Source: SABI01 sp963676605 (GTDB lineage Bacteria; Spirochaetota; Spirochaetia; Sphaerochaetales; Sphaerochaetaceae). Taken from it: a stretch of DNA of 28,051 bases. The position numbers and the translations under genes are program-made. Shown piece after piece: positions 21,177 to 28,051 of the stretch (positions are counted from its first letter, which is position 1; each line of letters starts with the position of its first letter). The stretch spans positions 1-28,051 of the forward strand of contig CAXXSP010000020.1 in assembly GCA_963676605.2 (NCBI GenBank), written 5' to 3'. A model generated the notes under the pieces. The model saw nothing but the letters and a program-made list of their open reading frames with translations. It had not been told where the DNA came from and ran no database searches.

Positions 21177-23861
21177 ATGGTTGATGCTCATCTGAGAGGG
21201 AAAGAGATTGACACTAGTGATATTAAATCATTGATTATCGGTGGTCAGACCGGGGTCGATGGTATCAGGTTCTGCCTTGCTTCAACTGTGAATGGAGAAG
21301 ATCTTACAGATCCATTATTCAGCTGGTTCCTTCAGTTTAAAAACAAGTACGGGGCAGGGGAGTCAGTTTCTCTTACACCGGTATATGAGGATAATCTTGT
21401 CAAGCTTCCGTGGATACCAGGGGTAACTGCAACGCAGGTATCTGGGAAGCTTCAGATCCAGGTATATGCAACCAAGGTTGTTGGTGAGACGGTAGTCAAA
21501 TGCTGGGTAAGTGAACCATCCACGATCTATGTTGAAGAGAATCTCGATCCCACAGAAATTATTCCAGTTGAACCGACAGTGCTCGAAGAGTATCTAACTA
21601 CATTCACTTCTTTGAAAAATGAGGCGTCAGGTTTCGCTGATGAGGCAGAATCATGGGCTGAAGAATCTGAAGATGTAGAGGTTGAAGCGGGGAAATATTC
21701 TGCCAAACATCATGCACTCAAAGCTGCGCAGACTTATTCAAACTTCGATACGAGATATCTGGGAGAGAAGGCTGCTGATCCTGCCACGGATAATGAAGGG
21801 AATGCCCTGGTTGCTGGTGCTATTTATTTCAATACAACAACCAGTACTCTGAAGTTTTTCAGCGGATCCTTATGGGTAGATGCCATGAATGGGGCAGGTG
21901 ATATTACATACAATAATACATCTTCAGGTCTAGCCGCTGAGAATGCACAGGATGCGATAGATCAACTCTCTTCATTAAAAGCATCGAGAGAAGAAGCGGT
22001 TTCACTTAATGACCGCCTCTCTGTCGTCCAGAAAGCCTACTCAAACCTCAAAGCCGAAACCTACCACGATGAGATTCTCACTCAGTATGCTGATGTGTTC
22101 AAGACAGGTGAAGGATACGACGAGTCCGACATAGATGTAGATGTTTCCGCTGTCGACGGTGCTTTTCAGCAGATGCTGTTGAAGGGGCTGAGGGCGAAGA
22201 ATGATATTGAGAACAGTAAGTTCCTTAGTGGTATTAATAATTGGTCTTCCGACCAAGCCAACTCATCAATTACGGATAGATTAGTGAGCATCACAGGTAC
22301 TGGCTCTGCTTATTATTCAGCATTGCGACAATTAACCTCAATACCTACAAAAACGGGAGATAAGATATTTGTTATTCTTAAAATGAGAGTAACAAATGCT
22401 ATAGCAGACAGATTTGAGGTGCAGATTCATTCAGGGTCATACTTGAGTGCATTTACGCAATCTAATCCTGTACAAGATCAATGGTATACAGCTTTTGGAA
22501 TTATTACGGCGGGAGCTGATACTATTGGCACACTCAGAATAATTACTTTCTATGATGATGCTGCATCGGCATCAGGGCAAGTAACTCAAATCGATGCAGA
22601 TTATGGTGTTCTTGCTGTGAATCTCTCTCGTATCAACATGGATTCTCTCACGGTCGCACAGGCGAAAGGTCTTCTCCCCTACATTGCAGGATCTTCGGGT
22701 ATCGGTGAAGTCGGGGCAGAAGTGACAGGCCGTAATTTGTTTGATAGAGATTCATCTGATATAGGGTCATTGTCAACAGTTAGTGGTGTTGAGGTTGGCT
22801 CAGAAGTGTATGTGAGAAGTGACTATATACCAATAAGTGACCTGTCTTCATATGCTAGTTCTGTTGATAGTGGGTATACAATAGTAACACCACTGGCATA
22901 TGACAATAATTTATCCTTTTTATCTGTATTTACGATCACTTCACCTCCAAGTGGGGCTAAGTATTGCAGAATGAGAATAAGAAGAGATGACTCTTCCGTT
23001 TTATCTCCTGACGACATAGAAGCGATACTGTCAAGCTACATCTTCAATATCGGCTCTTCCGCTCTTCCCTACGAACCCCACAAAACATCATTCACCTTCC
23101 TCCCTGAAGTAGGAAATCACGTACCCTCAGCACATGATACGGTTGAATGGGATGATGCACGACAGCAGTGGAAGAAGACGCAGAGGGTAAGTGATGAGTA
23201 TTCGATTGTTTCGACTGACATTTCAATTTCAAGTAATGATGGAAGTTCAACCTTATTCTTTATCGACACAAGTACAAAACTAGATAATAATGGGCTTGAC
23301 TCTGCTACTGAACAGCAGTTCACGCTGAGTGGATTTAATTGGATAGATTTAACTGGTATCACTCCAAGCAATCCAGAAGAGTGTGGCTATCGTCCAGATC
23401 TACATAGGCTGTATGTGCGAGTCACAGGGGTCTATACAACAGAGGCGGATATAGTCACAGCACTTGGAGCTAACTTTCTTCTCTACGAACTCGCTACTCC
23501 AATTGTCACCTACTACGACCTCCCTCCTCTCCCATGCTGGGAAGGGGGACAGACACGGCTTTTCAACGGTGCTCAGAAGGTTGCTCTGTATGGTACAGGT
23601 ATCTCCTTCGATGAAAACATCCTTATAGTACGCAAGGCAATAAAGTTCTCCGCAGGGGTAGAGACTGACATCACGGATGATGCAGTGATTATCGATGCCA
23701 CCATCACCTTCGGGACAGCACCGAACAGCAATGATGTGGTACATATTCAGGTCGAGTACGTTCCCACTCTTCACCCGATAACTGAGTACATCCCACCCGT
23801 TGAAAACGCAAGCACACGACTGACAGACCTTGAAGCTAGGGTCGCAGCATTGGAGGCATAG
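21177..23861 (+). CDS. Tail fibre / receptor-binding protein, mosaic
   Basis: 894 residues. An N-terminal part (1-110, EIDTSDIKSLIIGGQTGVDG... VKCWVSEPSTIYVEENLDP) probably attaches to the tail. Next come a helical acidic stretch (FADEAESWAEESEDVEVEAG), a display segment with GDITYNNTSSGLAAENAQDA, and a shaft. A jelly-roll-like module follows (SKFLSGINNWSSDQANSSIT ... YGVLAVNLSRI), then an NLFDRDS...SDYIPIS...YEP module common in phage fibres. Later modules end in a short coiled coil (STRLTDLEARVAALEA) suited to trimerisation. AT content switches abruptly several times (about 22205-22625, 22730-23040, 23195-23420 are AT-rich), a sign of module exchange. The host receptor is unknown. Confidence 0.85.
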   Translation: MVDAHLRGKEIDTSDIKSLIIGGQTGVDGIRFCLASTVNGEDLTDPLFSWFLQFKNKYGAGESVSLTPVYEDNLVKLPWIPGVTATQVSGKLQIQVYATKVVGETVVKCWVSEPSTIYVEENLDPTEIIPVEPTVLEEYLTTFTSLKNEASGFADEAESWAEESEDVEVEAGKYSAKHHALKAAQTYSNFDTRYLGEKAADPATDNEGNALVAGAIYFNTTTSTLKFFSGSLWVDAMNGAGDITYNNTSSGLAAENAQDAIDQLSSLKASREEAVSLNDRLSVVQKAYSNLKAETYHDEILTQYADVFKTGEGYDESDIDVDVSAVDGAFQQMLLKGLRAKNDIENSKFLSGINNWSSDQANSSITDRLVSITGTGSAYYSALRQLTSIPTKTGDKIFVILKMRVTNAIADRFEVQIHSGSYLSAFTQSNPVQDQWYTAFGIITAGADTIGTLRIITFYDDAASASGQVTQIDADYGVLAVNLSRINMDSLTVAQAKGLLPYIAGSSGIGEVGAEVTGRNLFDRDSSDIGSLSTVSGVEVGSEVYVRSDYIPISDLSSYASSVDSGYTIVTPLAYDNNLSFLSVFTITSPPSGAKYCRMRIRRDDSSVLSPDDIEAILSSYIFNIGSSALPYEPHKTSFTFLPEVGNHVPSAHDTVEWDDARQQWKKTQRVSDEYSIVSTDISISSNDGSSTLFFIDTSTKLDNNGLDSATEQQFTLSGFNWIDLTGITPSNPEECGYRPDLHRLYVRVTGVYTTEADIVTALGANFLLYELATPIVTYYDLPPLPCWEGGQTRLFNGAQKVALYGTGISFDENILIVRKAIKFSAGVETDITDDAVIIDATITFGTAPNSNDVVHIQVEYVPTLHPITEYIPPVENASTRLTDLEARVAALEA

Positions 23862-23862
23862 C

Positions 23863-23997
23863 ATGACGATAACTGATGTTTACGCACAGATTGAGAACTA
23901 CACACCTGCACAGAGGGAAGCTCTCAGGCTCGCTAAGGGACAGGAAAATGAGGCTGAGCTGGTGGAAGTGATCACAGGTGAAAGTATCAGTGAATAA
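23863..23997 (+). CDS. 44-residue protein after the fibre
   Basis: ATG 23863 starts one base after the fibre stop (TAGCATG), with TTGGAGGC upstream as ribosome site, and runs to TAA 23995-23997. The product begins MTITDVYAQIENYTPAQREA and is helical and acidic. It overlaps the following membrane protein start. Its place mirrors the 130-residue protein after the tail tip; it may be a reduced counterpart, although I see no clear residue similarity. Function unknown. Confidence 0.6.
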   Translation: MTITDVYAQIENYTPAQREALRLAKGQENEAELVEVITGESISE

Positions 23998-24268
23998 AAT
24001 CATCGACTGGATGAAGGCGAACCTCGATAAGGTAATTCACTTCTTTATCTGGTATAGCTTGACTCTCAGCATTGCTCTGCTCTGGGGCATTATTCCTGCT
24101 TTTGTTGCAGGTATGATGGCTGCAATCGGTAAAGAGGTATATGATTATATCGACTATGGCTGGGATTATGATTTTTCTGTGTTTCTCGGCATGGCTGCAG
24201 GAGACATCGCAGCAGACGTAATAGCTATCATGATTGCAATTGATCTATTTACATTCGCAAGCTTCTAA
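23978..24268 (+). CDS. Small membrane protein with GKE...D...DIAAD motif, copy 2
   Basis: 96 residues if started at GTG 23978; GTG 23990 (with AGGTGA eight bases upstream) is an equally good start and gives 92. It has an N-terminal amphipathic stretch, LDKVIHFFIWYSLTLSIALL, a membrane segment, IGKEVYDYIDYGWDYDF, then GMAAGDIAADVIAIMIAIDL. The spaced motifs DKxxHF, GKExxD and DxAAD match copy 1 at 18927-19211, so the two are paralogues. It is the last phage gene before the right end. Role unknown; a holin-like or membrane exclusion protein is possible. Confidence 0.65.
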   Translation: MKVSVNKIIDWMKANLDKVIHFFIWYSLTLSIALLWGIIPAFVAGMMAAIGKEVYDYIDYGWDYDFSVFLGMAAGDIAADVIAIMIAIDLFTFASF

Positions 24269-24280
24269 TCAGATGGAATA

Positions 24281-24468
24281 TTTCGCTATTCTGTTTGAAT
24301 TTTTCGCGAATAGAATATCCTGATATATTTATTCTGGTTTAAACAATTGCGCTTGGATTAGGTTCCTATAGTTTAATTTCCGTTTATTAACCGTTGATTA
24401 AACAATAAACACGATGATTTTATTGGGTATTTAAGTTTATTAAACGGTTAGATCGAGGTGTTTTTCGC
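24281..24468 (-). repeat. Three GCGAAA boxes, candidate transposase sites
   Basis: TTTCGC on the plus strand at 24281-24286, 24302-24307 and 24463-24468 (GCGAAA on the minus strand). The last two are within TTTTTCGC. Mu transposase sites contain the same CGAAA core, oriented inward from the end, as here. Only the core is conserved by eye. Confidence 0.45.
24382..24445. repeat. Three related 11-mers near the right end
   Basis: GTTTATTAACC (24382-24392), GTTGATTAAAC (24393-24403, related as an inverted copy) and GTTTATTAAAC (24435-24445). The first two abut and form an imperfect palindrome similar to the perfect one at 6859-6878. These may be operators or accessory transposase/integration-host sites. 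Confidence 0.5.
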
Positions 24469-24517
24469 AATCTTTCTTATTCTTTGCTGGAGACCGCACT
24501 ATCACTATCAGTAAGAA

Positions 24518-27232
24518 TCAACAGGAGCTTGTGATAACAGCGGGAGCTCCTGAAGAGCCCCTGGAGCTCAGGACGCCTGAGACAGTGATTCTTCCTCCGG
24601 GTCCCACCTTGAGGATAGTTCCCTCTTCGAGTGCGAGGCTGCTTCCCTCTTTGATCTCGAGGTCGTCAATGAAGAAGGGAAGAGAGTCGTAGGGGACGAG
24701 GTCCATGAACGCTTTGTCTTCAAACTTTTTCATGTCCAGGTAGATTCCTTTGTGTGCGGCACCGCCGTAGGTATTACCGGAAATTCTGTTGATCACGACC
24801 GAGGGACTGAAGAACCTGAAGGGCCAGCGGACGGCTTTGAATGCATTCTCTTCAGCCGAAAGGCGGGCTGTATCGAACAGGTTGATACCATCTCCGTGAA
24901 TCGATGAGAGTTCACTTGACGAGAGGTTGAGTTCCCCCTCGTCCTGGACGAGTATAGCCGTATTCCTCCAGTTTCCGCCTGCATAGGTATCACCTCCGGC
25001 GTAGGCGATACGCGTCCAGGAAAGGTCAGCCTTTCCGCCTCTTTCCACTGTGACGGCGTCCCAGTCACCGGCTGTCGGAGCACTGGCTTCTCCGTCACCG
25101 TTGGTGTCGCCGAGATAATCATCCTGAGCACTGGTGATCAGGACGGGTTTCACCGCATCTCCCCGGGAGGTCATGAGGCCTGAGACCTTTATATTTCCTC
25201 CGGAGGTCAGTTTGAGAACAGTACCGGGATCGAGAATCAGTTCTCCTCCGTTTCTGACTTCGAGTTCGCTGATACTGTAGGGGAGGGAATCAAAGGGCGT
25301 AAGGACAAGCCTCTGGCCATCATCAAGACTTTTATAGTCTATCTGAATGCCCTTATTGATGGCCGTATTGTAGCGGTTGTCAGAAAGAAGCGTGGGCATA
25401 GCTGAAGGATCATAGGAGCGTACAGGCCACCTGATGCCGTCGAAAATGGTATCCTCGACTCTGGCCGTGCCATTGTCGAACAGGAGCAGTCCGTCTCCGA
25501 AGGCTGATAACAGGCTGTTTGTAATGACGGCAGAGCCATCAGAGTCGATGGTGAGTGCAGCGTTTCTCCAGTTGCCGCCTACGTGGACATTTCCTCCCGA
25601 GTACAGGACACGGGTCAGATCGAATTCGAGCGTACCTTCGTTCTGCACGGTGATTGTCAGCCAGTCGCCGGGGGAGGGGGCACTGGCATTGCCGTCCCCG
25701 TTCGTATCTCCTCCGATATCATCCAGAAGGCTGGTCAGGATGACCGGCTGTCCTGATTTTCCCTTCGAACGAACATCACCCATGACAGTCAGTCTGCTGC
25801 CGGGATGAAACTTCATGATGGTTCCTGCTCCAAGACTGAGGCTTCCACCTTCTTTGACACTGATGTTCTGGGTAATATAGGGAAGCGCATCATAGGGGCG
25901 GAGGCTGAGCCTTTCATCCTTTTTAATCGTATCGAAATAGAGTCTGATCGCAGGAGTGCTCACCTCGGTGTAACTGTTACCTCCCTTTCCTCTGAGGTCA
26001 GCCTCAGGTGAGAAGTAGGTGACGGGGTAGGTCATACCCGTGAACTGAGAGTACGAGATATCAGGTGAAGCGCTGTCATAGAGCATGACGCCGTTCTCCT
26101 TTGCATCCTGTATCTGACAGGAGGTGATGACGGGATCTGCATCATCCATTACATGGATCGCCGCATATCTCCAGTTGCCTTCAATATGCCGCTCTCCTCC
26201 GGCGAAGAGCACTCTCGTGTGCTCAAGCGTACCGTCTCCTCCTTCGTATATGATCCCACCCCAGGCTCCCGGTGTCTCGTTCAGGTTACCTGTCAGGACC
26301 ACCTCATCGCCGTTACGGCCTTTGCTGTTCAGAGTACCGCGTACGATGATTCCCTTACGGGAAGTGAACCGGAGCACGACTCCGGGTTCAAGAGTGAGGG
26401 TGGTTCCCTCTTCCACGATGATATCTCCCGTGACGAGGTATGGGCTGTCCGCCTTCGCAAGGGTTCCTTCAACCGATCCACTGAGTTCATTCTCTGCAGG
26501 GACCGAATCGTCGTCTGAAAATACTCCCATCGAGACGGCATGAGAGCTGTCCGCACTGAGGCTCCAGGGTGATTCAACCGAATAGGTCCCTGCCGTACTC
26601 TCTTCCTCCGTAAACTCAAGGTCAGGTTTTGCTGCAGGAGTGTCAGCACTATCCTCAGGTACGGTGATGGGAGGAGCGCTCTGAGCAGGCCCGAGATACT
26701 CTCCCTCGAAACCGATAATGCTGTTCACATCTGAGTCATTCAGGAGTGTGACTCCGATGAGATAGATCTCCTGGGCAGAAAGTTCTGCTGTCAGGGTAGC
26801 TGTCGCTTCCTGATTCACCACGTTGTCGGCTAATGCCTGATCTTCCTGATACGAGGAGATATTCATATAGACGGGAGTAGCATCAAAGCTTGTACTTGTT
26901 ATCTGATAGATTCCGCTCTGTGGAACTTCGAGAATGATGAGGATCGGATCCTGATTCATCAGCACATCGAACGGCCAGGAAGAGAAGGGTACTTCCAGCA
27001 GTCCGTCGGCATCGGGAATCAGGGCTGTCGGCTCCTGAACCTGCGGTTTTACCGGCTCTTCTGGTTGAGGCTGAGGTTCTGGTTCAGGTTCCTGTGCCGT
27101 CTGGGTGCTCTGGGCGGCAGGCGCTGAAGAAGGCTGGCTTTCAATGAACCCTCCGAGAAGGGACGAGGCACATCCGCTAAGGGTGAGTAGCAGTATTGCT
27201 ACGTACAGAACGGGCAGAAATCTTTTCACCAT
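24518..27232 (-). pseudogene. Host surface lipoprotein with beta-helix repeats, interrupted by the prophage
   Basis: Read on the minus strand from ATG 27232-27230 (GGAGG upstream), about 904 codons remain. It has a lipoprotein signal ending LSGC, a proline/glutamate/glutamine linker (PEPEPQPQPEEPVKPQVQEP), a beta domain, then about 200-residue repeats. Each repeat has a parallel beta-helix look (EEGTTLTLEPGVVLRF, GNWRYAAIHV / GNWRNAALTI / GNWRNTAILV). Two visible repeats carry GDTNGDGNAS / GDTNGDGEAS, a DxNxDG calcium-type loop. The fourth repeat breaks off at APAVITSSC and a TGA supplied by the phage end, exactly where the DD...GDTNGDG segment should follow. The rest should lie left of the prophage. 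The upstream ATG at 27283 is rejected; the lipoprotein signal starts at 27232. Confidence 0.85.
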
Positions 27233-27253
27233 GACGATCCTCCAAAGTTCAGT

Positions 27254-27286
27254 GCCTTTATCGTACCATATAAGTCGTGACATATG
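27254..27286 (-). promoter_or_regulatory. Weak promoter candidate for the interrupted lipoprotein gene
   Basis: On the minus strand TTAACC and TATATG are separated by 17 bases, just upstream of the ATG at 27232. Each hexamer matches the sigma-70 consensus at about four positions, so this is only a candidate. Coordinates are approximate. Confidence 0.3.
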
Positions 27287-27374
27287 GAGGGTTAATTTTT
27301 ACGCGAATTATCTTTCCGGAATATTCAGGCTGACCGGAGATCTGATTCAATGGGAGTAGGTCTCCCTGAACAGT

Positions 27375-27403
27375 TTGACTGCAACGAATCGAGGGTATAT
27401 AAT
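27375..27403 (+). promoter_or_regulatory. Sigma-70 promoter for the downstream host lipoprotein gene
   Basis: TTGACT (27375-27380), a 17-base spacer and TATAAT (27398-27403), a near-perfect consensus. Transcription would begin about 27410, about 20 bases before ATG 27430, leaving a short leader with AAAAGGAG as the ribosome site. Confidence 0.8.
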
Positions 27404-27429
27404 AACTGCACGTGACAAAAGGAGTTATA

Positions 27430-28051
27430 ATGATTTCAAGAAAGGTTTCTGTAGCTCTTGCTGTTCTTCTTCTCGCCCTTACATCCTGCAGTTGGAATGA
27501 ATCGGGTTCTGCAGTGGTATCTCTCAGGAATGTGGATGATTTGAGGACTGCCGCTTCCCCAATTTCACTCACTCCTGATACCTTCGACATGAAGATCGCC
27601 GCAGTCTATCTGACAGAGGATATCGATGAGGTGACAGAAGAGAACCTCGGAGAGACCCCGCTGATCTATCTCAGCCCTGACTGCGACGGTGATATCGAAG
27701 GGTACGCTCTGGCTGATCTGGGGTATTTCGATCTCACTCTTCCTCAGGATGTGGTGAACGACCAGATAAATGCCTCACCCGAGGAGATTCCTGCTCTTAC
27801 CTACCGGTATGTCAGGATCGAGTTCTTCAAGACTCCGTACGCGGGGTTCAGAAATGTAAAGTGGGGAGTAGGGGAAGACTCTCAGGAGTTCTTCTTCTCG
27901 AATCCTGTCGTGACGGTCGAGTTTGATGAACCGCTTATTGTCGGGGACGGTGATGCTGTCGAGGTCATCCTCGAGTACGATATCGCAGGGACGGTCACAC
28001 GCAATTCTTCAGAAGTGTCCCTAGATGATGAAGATGATCAGTACTCTGACG
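27430..28051 (+). CDS. Host lipoprotein of unknown function (partial, runs off the window)
   Basis: ATG 27430 follows AAAGGAGTTATA. The first 207 residues are visible with no stop. The signal (ISRKVSVALAVLLLALTSC) ends with a lipobox cysteine at about residue 20. The mature part is acidic and strand-rich (DTFDMKIAAVYLTEDIDEVT, ADLGYFDLTLPQDVV, YRYVRIEFFKTPYAGF, AVEVILEYDIAGTV), with a pattern like a beta-sandwich adhesin or substrate-binding surface protein. I do not recognise the family. It is divergent from the interrupted lipoprotein gene with 197 bases between the starts. Because it lies outside the prophage it is a fixed host marker. Confidence 0.8.
   Translation, partial: MISRKVSVALAVLLLALTSCSWNESGSAVVSLRNVDDLRTAASPISLTPDTFDMKIAAVYLTEDIDEVTEENLGETPLIYLSPDCDGDIEGYALADLGYFDLTLPQDVVNDQINASPEEIPALTYRYVRIEFFKTPYAGFRNVKWGVGEDSQEFFFSNPVVTVEFDEPLIVGDGDAVEVILEYDIAGTVTRNSSEVSLDDEDDQYSD

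Larger units (their letters stand above)
1..24523 (+). mobile_element. Mu-like transposable prophage, late half and right end
   Basis: Gene order and families match the structural half of Mu-type transposable phages: spanins, DUF2730-like protein, small terminase DUF3486, TerL, DUF935 portal, MuF, protease/scaffold, capsid, DUF1320 and gpG-like protein. The tail genes are of siphovirus type. The left part (transposase, repressor, early genes, endolysin) is off the window. The right edge is placed at about 24523. There the plus strand reads ...CA followed by host sequence, and read from the other strand the phage begins TGTTGATTC, resembling the Mu left terminus TGTATTGATTC. The host gene beyond is cut in mid-repeat. 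The exact base is inferred; a 5-bp target duplication (possibly GGAGC) cannot be tested because the left edge is absent. Confidence 0.9.
24269..24523 (+). other. Non-coding right end of the prophage
   Basis: No gene. AT-rich, holding two sets of short repeats described separately: three TTTCGC boxes and three GTTTATTAA-type 11-mers. It ends at CA (24522-24523) against host sequence. The pair of TTTCGC boxes at 24281 and 24302 are 21 bases apart, close to the 22-base spacing of TTTCGC boxes at the Mu right end. The whole stretch is a candidate transposase-binding end. Confidence 0.65.

Noticed and set aside
24286..24315. CTATTC...GAATAG hairpin as a late terminator
   Set aside because: Six-base AT-rich stem with a 16-base loop and no T run after it; the same bases are better explained by the TTTCGC boxes.
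27233..27283. Upstream ATG for the interrupted host lipoprotein
   Set aside because: It would put about 17 residues before the lipoprotein signal and lacks a ribosome site; ATG 27232 follows GGAGG and begins the signal peptide directly.
27324..27368. GGAGA...TCTCC inverted repeat between the two host lipoprotein genes
   Set aside because: Five-base arms with a long loop; within what is expected by chance.
1..28051. CRISPR arrays, tRNA or rRNA genes, insertion sequences
   Set aside because: No regularly spaced direct repeats, no cloverleaf or rRNA-like stretch, and no IS-type transposase found by reading both strands.

Overview
This window is the late (virion) half of a Mu-like transposable prophage, about 24.5 kb, followed by about 3.5 kb of host chromosome. 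The head genes are Mu-type: a DUF2730-like membrane protein, a winged-helix protein, a DUF3486 small terminase, TerL, a DUF935 portal, MuF, an I/Z-type protease and scaffold, a decoration protein, an E-type capsid, DUF1320, and a gpG-type morphogenesis protein. The tail is not Mu-like. There is no sheath or baseplate cluster. Instead there are a tail tube, a lambda G/GT-type chaperone pair with a canonical AAAAAAC slip site, a 1100-residue tape measure, a long tail-tip protein and a fibre, which is a siphovirus plan as in D3112/B3-type transposable phages. The host flank holds two divergent surface lipoprotein genes of moderate GC. It is a diderm bacterium; I lean towards a spirochaete, but that is an impression and not shown by the sequence.

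Layout. 1-665: end of the lysis module, with an overlapping inner/outer spanin pair. 698-2161: small pre-terminase genes, an AT-rich orphan and the small terminase. 2158-6684: TerL, portal and MuF. Portal and MuF lie in frames joined across an A9 run, and MuF carries a C-terminal nuclease-toxin-like domain. 6685-7035: a 351-base gap with a terminator-like hairpin and a perfect 20-bp palindrome. 7036-11034: protease with nested scaffold, decoration protein, capsid and connector genes. 11047-12613: tail tube (read in two frames) and tail chaperones. 12679-18533: tape measure and tip. 18538-19211: a small soluble protein and a two-segment membrane protein. 19233-21099: AT-rich cargo, a DUF3800 protein plus a membrane-anchored PD-(D/E)XK nuclease candidate. 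21177-24268: fibre, another small protein and a second copy of the membrane protein family. 24270-24523: right end of the prophage. 24524-28051: host.

How the parts fit. The virion genes are nearly all on the plus strand with overlaps or short gaps, consistent with one late operon starting left of the window. The prophage has inserted into a host beta-helix lipoprotein gene. The host reading frame stops within the first phage bases, in the middle of its fourth repeat, which fixes the prophage edge at about 24523. The strongest candidates for undescribed biology are the DUF3800 + membrane nuclease cargo between two copies of a tail/small protein/membrane protein cassette, and the portal-MuF-toxin reading frame assembled by slippage.
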